Shown here: positions 4,327 to 6,623 of the stretch, piece after piece | How the letters are laid out: each line of letters starts with the position of its first letter | Numbering within the stretch: the stretch's first letter is position 1 | Source of the DNA: Burkholderiales bacterium | GTDB taxonomy: Bacteria; Pseudomonadota; Gammaproteobacteria; Burkholderiales; Usitatibacteraceae | Assembly: GCA_025350945.1 (NCBI GenBank) | Contig: JANXWW010000404.1 | Location: forward strand, 1 to 6,623 | Reading direction: 5' to 3' | Length of the DNA: 6,623 bases | Made by a program: the position numbers and the translations under genes | Notes under the pieces: model-generated | Database searches by the model: none | Told to the model about the DNA's origin: nothing | What the model saw: the letters and a program-made list of their open reading frames with translations, nothing else

Positions 4327-6357
4327 ATGAAAATATTTCAGCTTTGGAAGTTGGTAATTGCACTACTTGCAATTGTCGGTAATTCGTACGTTTACGCACA
4401 AACAGCAGTGGAAAAGTCACTGCCAATTGAAGCCCCGCCTTCTATTGAAGATCTCTTTCGGCAGCCACAATTAAACGGTCCTAACATCTCACCAAATGGC
4501 AGGTATATGGCTGCAACCGTGCCTGCAAAAGGCCGAATGAATCTTGTGGTGATTGATTTAGAAACTCGTAAAGGTAATATTCTTACCGGTTACGCTGATT
4601 ACGATGTACTGAGCCCTGTCTGGATAGGCGATGATCGCCTAGTGTTTACTTTAGGCCAATTCAATTCGCCCACAGGTCCGGGTCAATTCGACGGCGGCGG
4701 TTTATTTGTGGTCAATCGCGACGGTAAAGATTTTCGTCGCCTTTCCCCGACCGTTCGAGAAACGCGGGCCAGGAACGAGTTTATTTTCCGCAGCCTTGAT
4801 TTTTATCGCGGTATACCCGGCAACAATAATGAAATCATCGCTTCTGGCAATATGACTTCAGCCGATTCGACTGATCTCTATCGTCTGAATCTGAATACCG
4901 GTAAATTTGTTTTGCTCACCCAAGGGCGCCCTACTGACCGCACCGACCGCTGGATCATGGATAATAATATGGTGCCTCGGATTGTTACGGCAGGAATTCG
5001 CGATAAATTAACTGAAGTTGTTTATTACCGCAAAGACGCCAACTCTCCATGGGGAGAGATTGCGCGATATGAAGCCAATAAGTCCCCCAAAATTATTCCA
5101 CTAGCGATCTCAGCGGATAATAAAACACTTGAAGTAGCCAGCGATATTGGGCGCAACAACATGGCTGTCTTTCGATTCGATCCCGAAGCGAAAAAACTCG
5201 GTGAGCTAATTGCTCAACATCCCATCTTTGACATGGGCGCTGATGCATTAGCTGGAGCAGTGGCCGGCGTAATAACTGATCCTGATACAGACAAGCTACT
5301 GGGTTACGCGGTTAACGCAAGCAAGCCAGAAAGGGTCTGGTTGGATGAAAAATATGCCGCAACGCAAGCAACACTGGATAAGTCATTACCAGACCGTATT
5401 AACAGCTTTCGCCGCTTTCCGAAGAGCAAGCGCATGATCGTCAGCTCATATTCAGACACCACGCCGACGCGCTGGCTGATCTATGATGAGGAGGCCAAAA
5501 CACTTGAAGAAATCGGTGCATCGCGCCCTTGGCTCGACGGAAAACTGGTAGAACAACGCCCCTTTACTTACAAAACCCGCGATGGCCTGGAAATTCCCGG
5601 CTATTACTTTCTTCCCAAGGGTTATAAGCCAGGAACCAAATTGCCGACCATTGTGCACATTCATGGCGGCCCGTTTGCGCGTGCCGATTATTGGGGCGGC
5701 GGATTTGGTGTGGCTGAAGGACAACTCTTCGCCTCGCGCGGCTACGCGGTAATCGTCCCCAATTTCCGCATAACGCCCGGTATGGGTAATAAGATATTCT
5801 ATGCAGGCTTTGGTGCTGTCGGCAAAGCGATGTCAGACGACCATGAAGATGCGTTGAAGTGGGGGATCGAACAGGGCTTTGTCGACCCGCAAAATGCCTG
5901 CATCTCTGGCGCAAGCTACGGCGGCTATGCAGCGTTGCAGGGGCTGATTCGTTCCAACGAAATATGGAAGTGCGCTATTGCGGGCTTGGCTGTTACTGAC
6001 TATAAATATCAACTAACTTCTCGAGACGGCGACACCGCAGGCAATGAAGCAGGTGTAACTTTATGGAAATCAGTGCTTGGCGTAAATGATTTGAGTGAAC
6101 CGATTGTGAAAGAAATTTCACCTGTGTTTCATGCATCAAAAATCAAGCGCCCCGTGTTTTTATATTCGGGTGAGGATGATATCCGTGTGCCGCTACCTCA
6201 AATCAAACGAATGGAACGTGCATTGGCGGAGGCAGGCAACCCTGTCAAAGCCCACGTTATCAAAGCCAAAGAGGGGCACGGGTTCGGAAAGCTGGAGAAT
6301 AATGTTGATCTTTATACGCAGGTTTTGGCGTTCTTAAAAGAGCAGTTTGGTAAATAA
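4327..6357 (+). CDS. Secreted S9-family serine peptidase (prolyl oligopeptidase type)
   Basis: S9 enzymes cleave short peptides, often after proline or removing N-terminal (acyl)aminoacyl or dipeptide units; the exact specificity cannot be read here. The 676-residue product starts with a Sec signal peptide (Lys2, Lys8, hydrophobic 9-18, likely cleavage after VYA at residue 24), so it should be periplasmic or secreted. Residues about 35-410 are an irregular beta-propeller, with repeats such as ISPNGRYMAATVPAKGRMNLVV. Residues about 425-676 form an alpha/beta-hydrolase domain with HGGP (446-449) for the oxyanion region. The triad is Ser530 in GASYGGY, Asp617 in SGEDDIRVP and His651 in EGHGFG. 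I chose ATG 4327 because it precedes the signal peptide directly; the frame stays open upstream to 3943, but that part is antisense to the DUF2784 gene. The Shine-Dalgarno is poor. It faces a second S9 gene end to end. Confidence 0.93.
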   Translation: MKIFQLWKLVIALLAIVGNSYVYAQTAVEKSLPIEAPPSIEDLFRQPQLNGPNISPNGRYMAATVPAKGRMNLVVIDLETRKGNILTGYADYDVLSPVWIGDDRLVFTLGQFNSPTGPGQFDGGGLFVVNRDGKDFRRLSPTVRETRARNEFIFRSLDFYRGIPGNNNEIIASGNMTSADSTDLYRLNLNTGKFVLLTQGRPTDRTDRWIMDNNMVPRIVTAGIRDKLTEVVYYRKDANSPWGEIARYEANKSPKIIPLAISADNKTLEVASDIGRNNMAVFRFDPEAKKLGELIAQHPIFDMGADALAGAVAGVITDPDTDKLLGYAVNASKPERVWLDEKYAATQATLDKSLPDRINSFRRFPKSKRMIVSSYSDTTPTRWLIYDEEAKTLEEIGASRPWLDGKLVEQRPFTYKTRDGLEIPGYYFLPKGYKPGTKLPTIVHIHGGPFARADYWGGGFGVAEGQLFASRGYAVIVPNFRITPGMGNKIFYAGFGAVGKAMSDDHEDALKWGIEQGFVDPQNACISGASYGGYAALQGLIRSNEIWKCAIAGLAVTDYKYQLTSRDGDTAGNEAGVTLWKSVLGVNDLSEPIVKEISPVFHASKIKRPVFLYSGEDDIRVPLPQIKRMERALAEAGNPVKAHVIKAKEGHGFGKLENNVDLYTQVLAFLKEQFGK

Positions 6358-6369
6358 GGGTACGGAAAA

Positions 6370-6391
6370 AAAGCGCTCAACGGGGCGCTTT
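6370..6391. terminator. Intrinsic terminator between two convergent S9 peptidase genes
   Basis: AAAGCGC (6370-6376) pairs with GCGCTTT (6385-6391) in a 7-bp stem that can extend by a T-G and a C-G pair into the loop. On - the stem runs into an uninterrupted T tract (complement of A6366-6372), a strong terminator for the right-hand gene. On + the tail TTTATGTCTCTC is weak, so ending the 4327-6357 transcript here is less sure. Confidence 0.75.
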
Positions 6392-6406
6392 ATGTCTCTC
6401 GCTACA

Positions 6407-6622
6407 TTACTGCAACAACGTCTTCTCCATAAATTTAATCTGCGCGTAAAACAAAAAATCCTGATTCGATTTTTTGGCAAATCCGTGGCCTTCGTCGTTA
6501 GCCATTAAAAACCATACTGGCACATTTTGCTTTTTTACCTGCTCAACGATTTGCAGCGCTTCGGTGTAGGGCACGCGTGGATCATTTTTTCCTTGTACGA
6601 CAAACAAAGGCTTCTTGATTTT
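6407..6622 (-). CDS. S9-family serine peptidase, C-terminal end (truncated by window edge)
   Basis: Only the last 71 residues are visible; the frame runs open to the window edge and an internal TTG at 6607 is not a real start. The sequence KKPLFVVQGKNDPRVPYTEA holds the Asp of the S9 catalytic triad (GKNDPRVP). NDEGHGF holds the catalytic His. The gene tail KSNQDFLFYAQIKFMEKTLL is typical of the C-terminal helix of prolyl oligopeptidase-type hydrolases. The catalytic Ser, propeller and any signal peptide lie outside. It is convergent with the complete S9 gene on + and shares the motif layout with it (Asp and His motifs in the same order), but the sequences differ clearly, so a recent duplication is not evident. 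Confidence 0.85.
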   Translation of the reverse strand, partial: KIKKPLFVVQGKNDPRVPYTEALQIVEQVKKQNVPVWFLMANDEGHGFAKKSNQDFLFYAQIKFMEKTLLQ

Positions 6623-6623
6623 T

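Noticed and set aside
5564..5914. 116-residue frame on - inside the S9 peptidase
   Set aside because: Arg/His/Ser-rich antisense shadow of the hydrolase domain, which is strongly supported on +.
1..6623. CRISPR array, tRNA/rRNA, insertion sequence, phage or defence genes
   Set aside because: No spaced repeats, cloverleaf-like segments, transposase motifs or phage proteins were seen; all longer open frames are explained by chromosomal housekeeping or peptidase genes.

Overview
The window looks like a chromosomal segment of a proteobacterium of moderate G+C. A betaproteobacterium is my best guess: the sigma-32 protein (region 2.4 and RpoH box), the heme A synthase fragment and the YoaB-like RidA protein resemble proteobacterial versions, and rpoH is not next to ftsYEX as it is in most gammaproteobacteria. 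This placement comes from remembered families, not from a search.

Left third (1-2621, + strand): the end of a cytochrome c oxidase assembly cluster. It holds the C-terminal two thirds of heme A synthase (ctaA/COX15, cut by the window edge), then heme O synthase (ctaB/cyoE), then a SCO1/SenC copper-chaperone lipoprotein whose ATG directly follows the ctaB stop. CtaB converts heme B to heme O, CtaA converts heme O to heme A, and SCO helps load the CuA site, so the three genes serve one enzyme. A RidA-family gene follows 23 nt later with its own Shine-Dalgarno and is probably co-transcribed. A GC-rich hairpin at 2650-2673 closes the run.

Middle (2698-4251, - strand): rpoH (sigma-32) converges on the oxidase operon. 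Its upstream region carries a perfect 9-9-9 CIRCE element (HrcA operator) at 3664-3690. CIRCE coincides with an extended -10 sigma-70-type promoter, and a sigma-E-like promoter (GGAACTT, 16 nt, TCTTA) reaches into it. This suggests that the heat-shock sigma factor is itself repressed by HrcA and possibly activated by envelope stress. It is the most interesting signal in the window. Upstream of rpoH on the same strand is a small DUF2784-type membrane protein gene.

Right third (4327-6622): a secreted S9-family (prolyl oligopeptidase-type) serine peptidase on + with a complete Ser-Asp-His triad, facing the C-terminal end of a second S9 peptidase on - that runs off the window. A hairpin at 6370-6391 separates them. 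I saw no tRNA, rRNA, CRISPR array, insertion sequence or phage gene.
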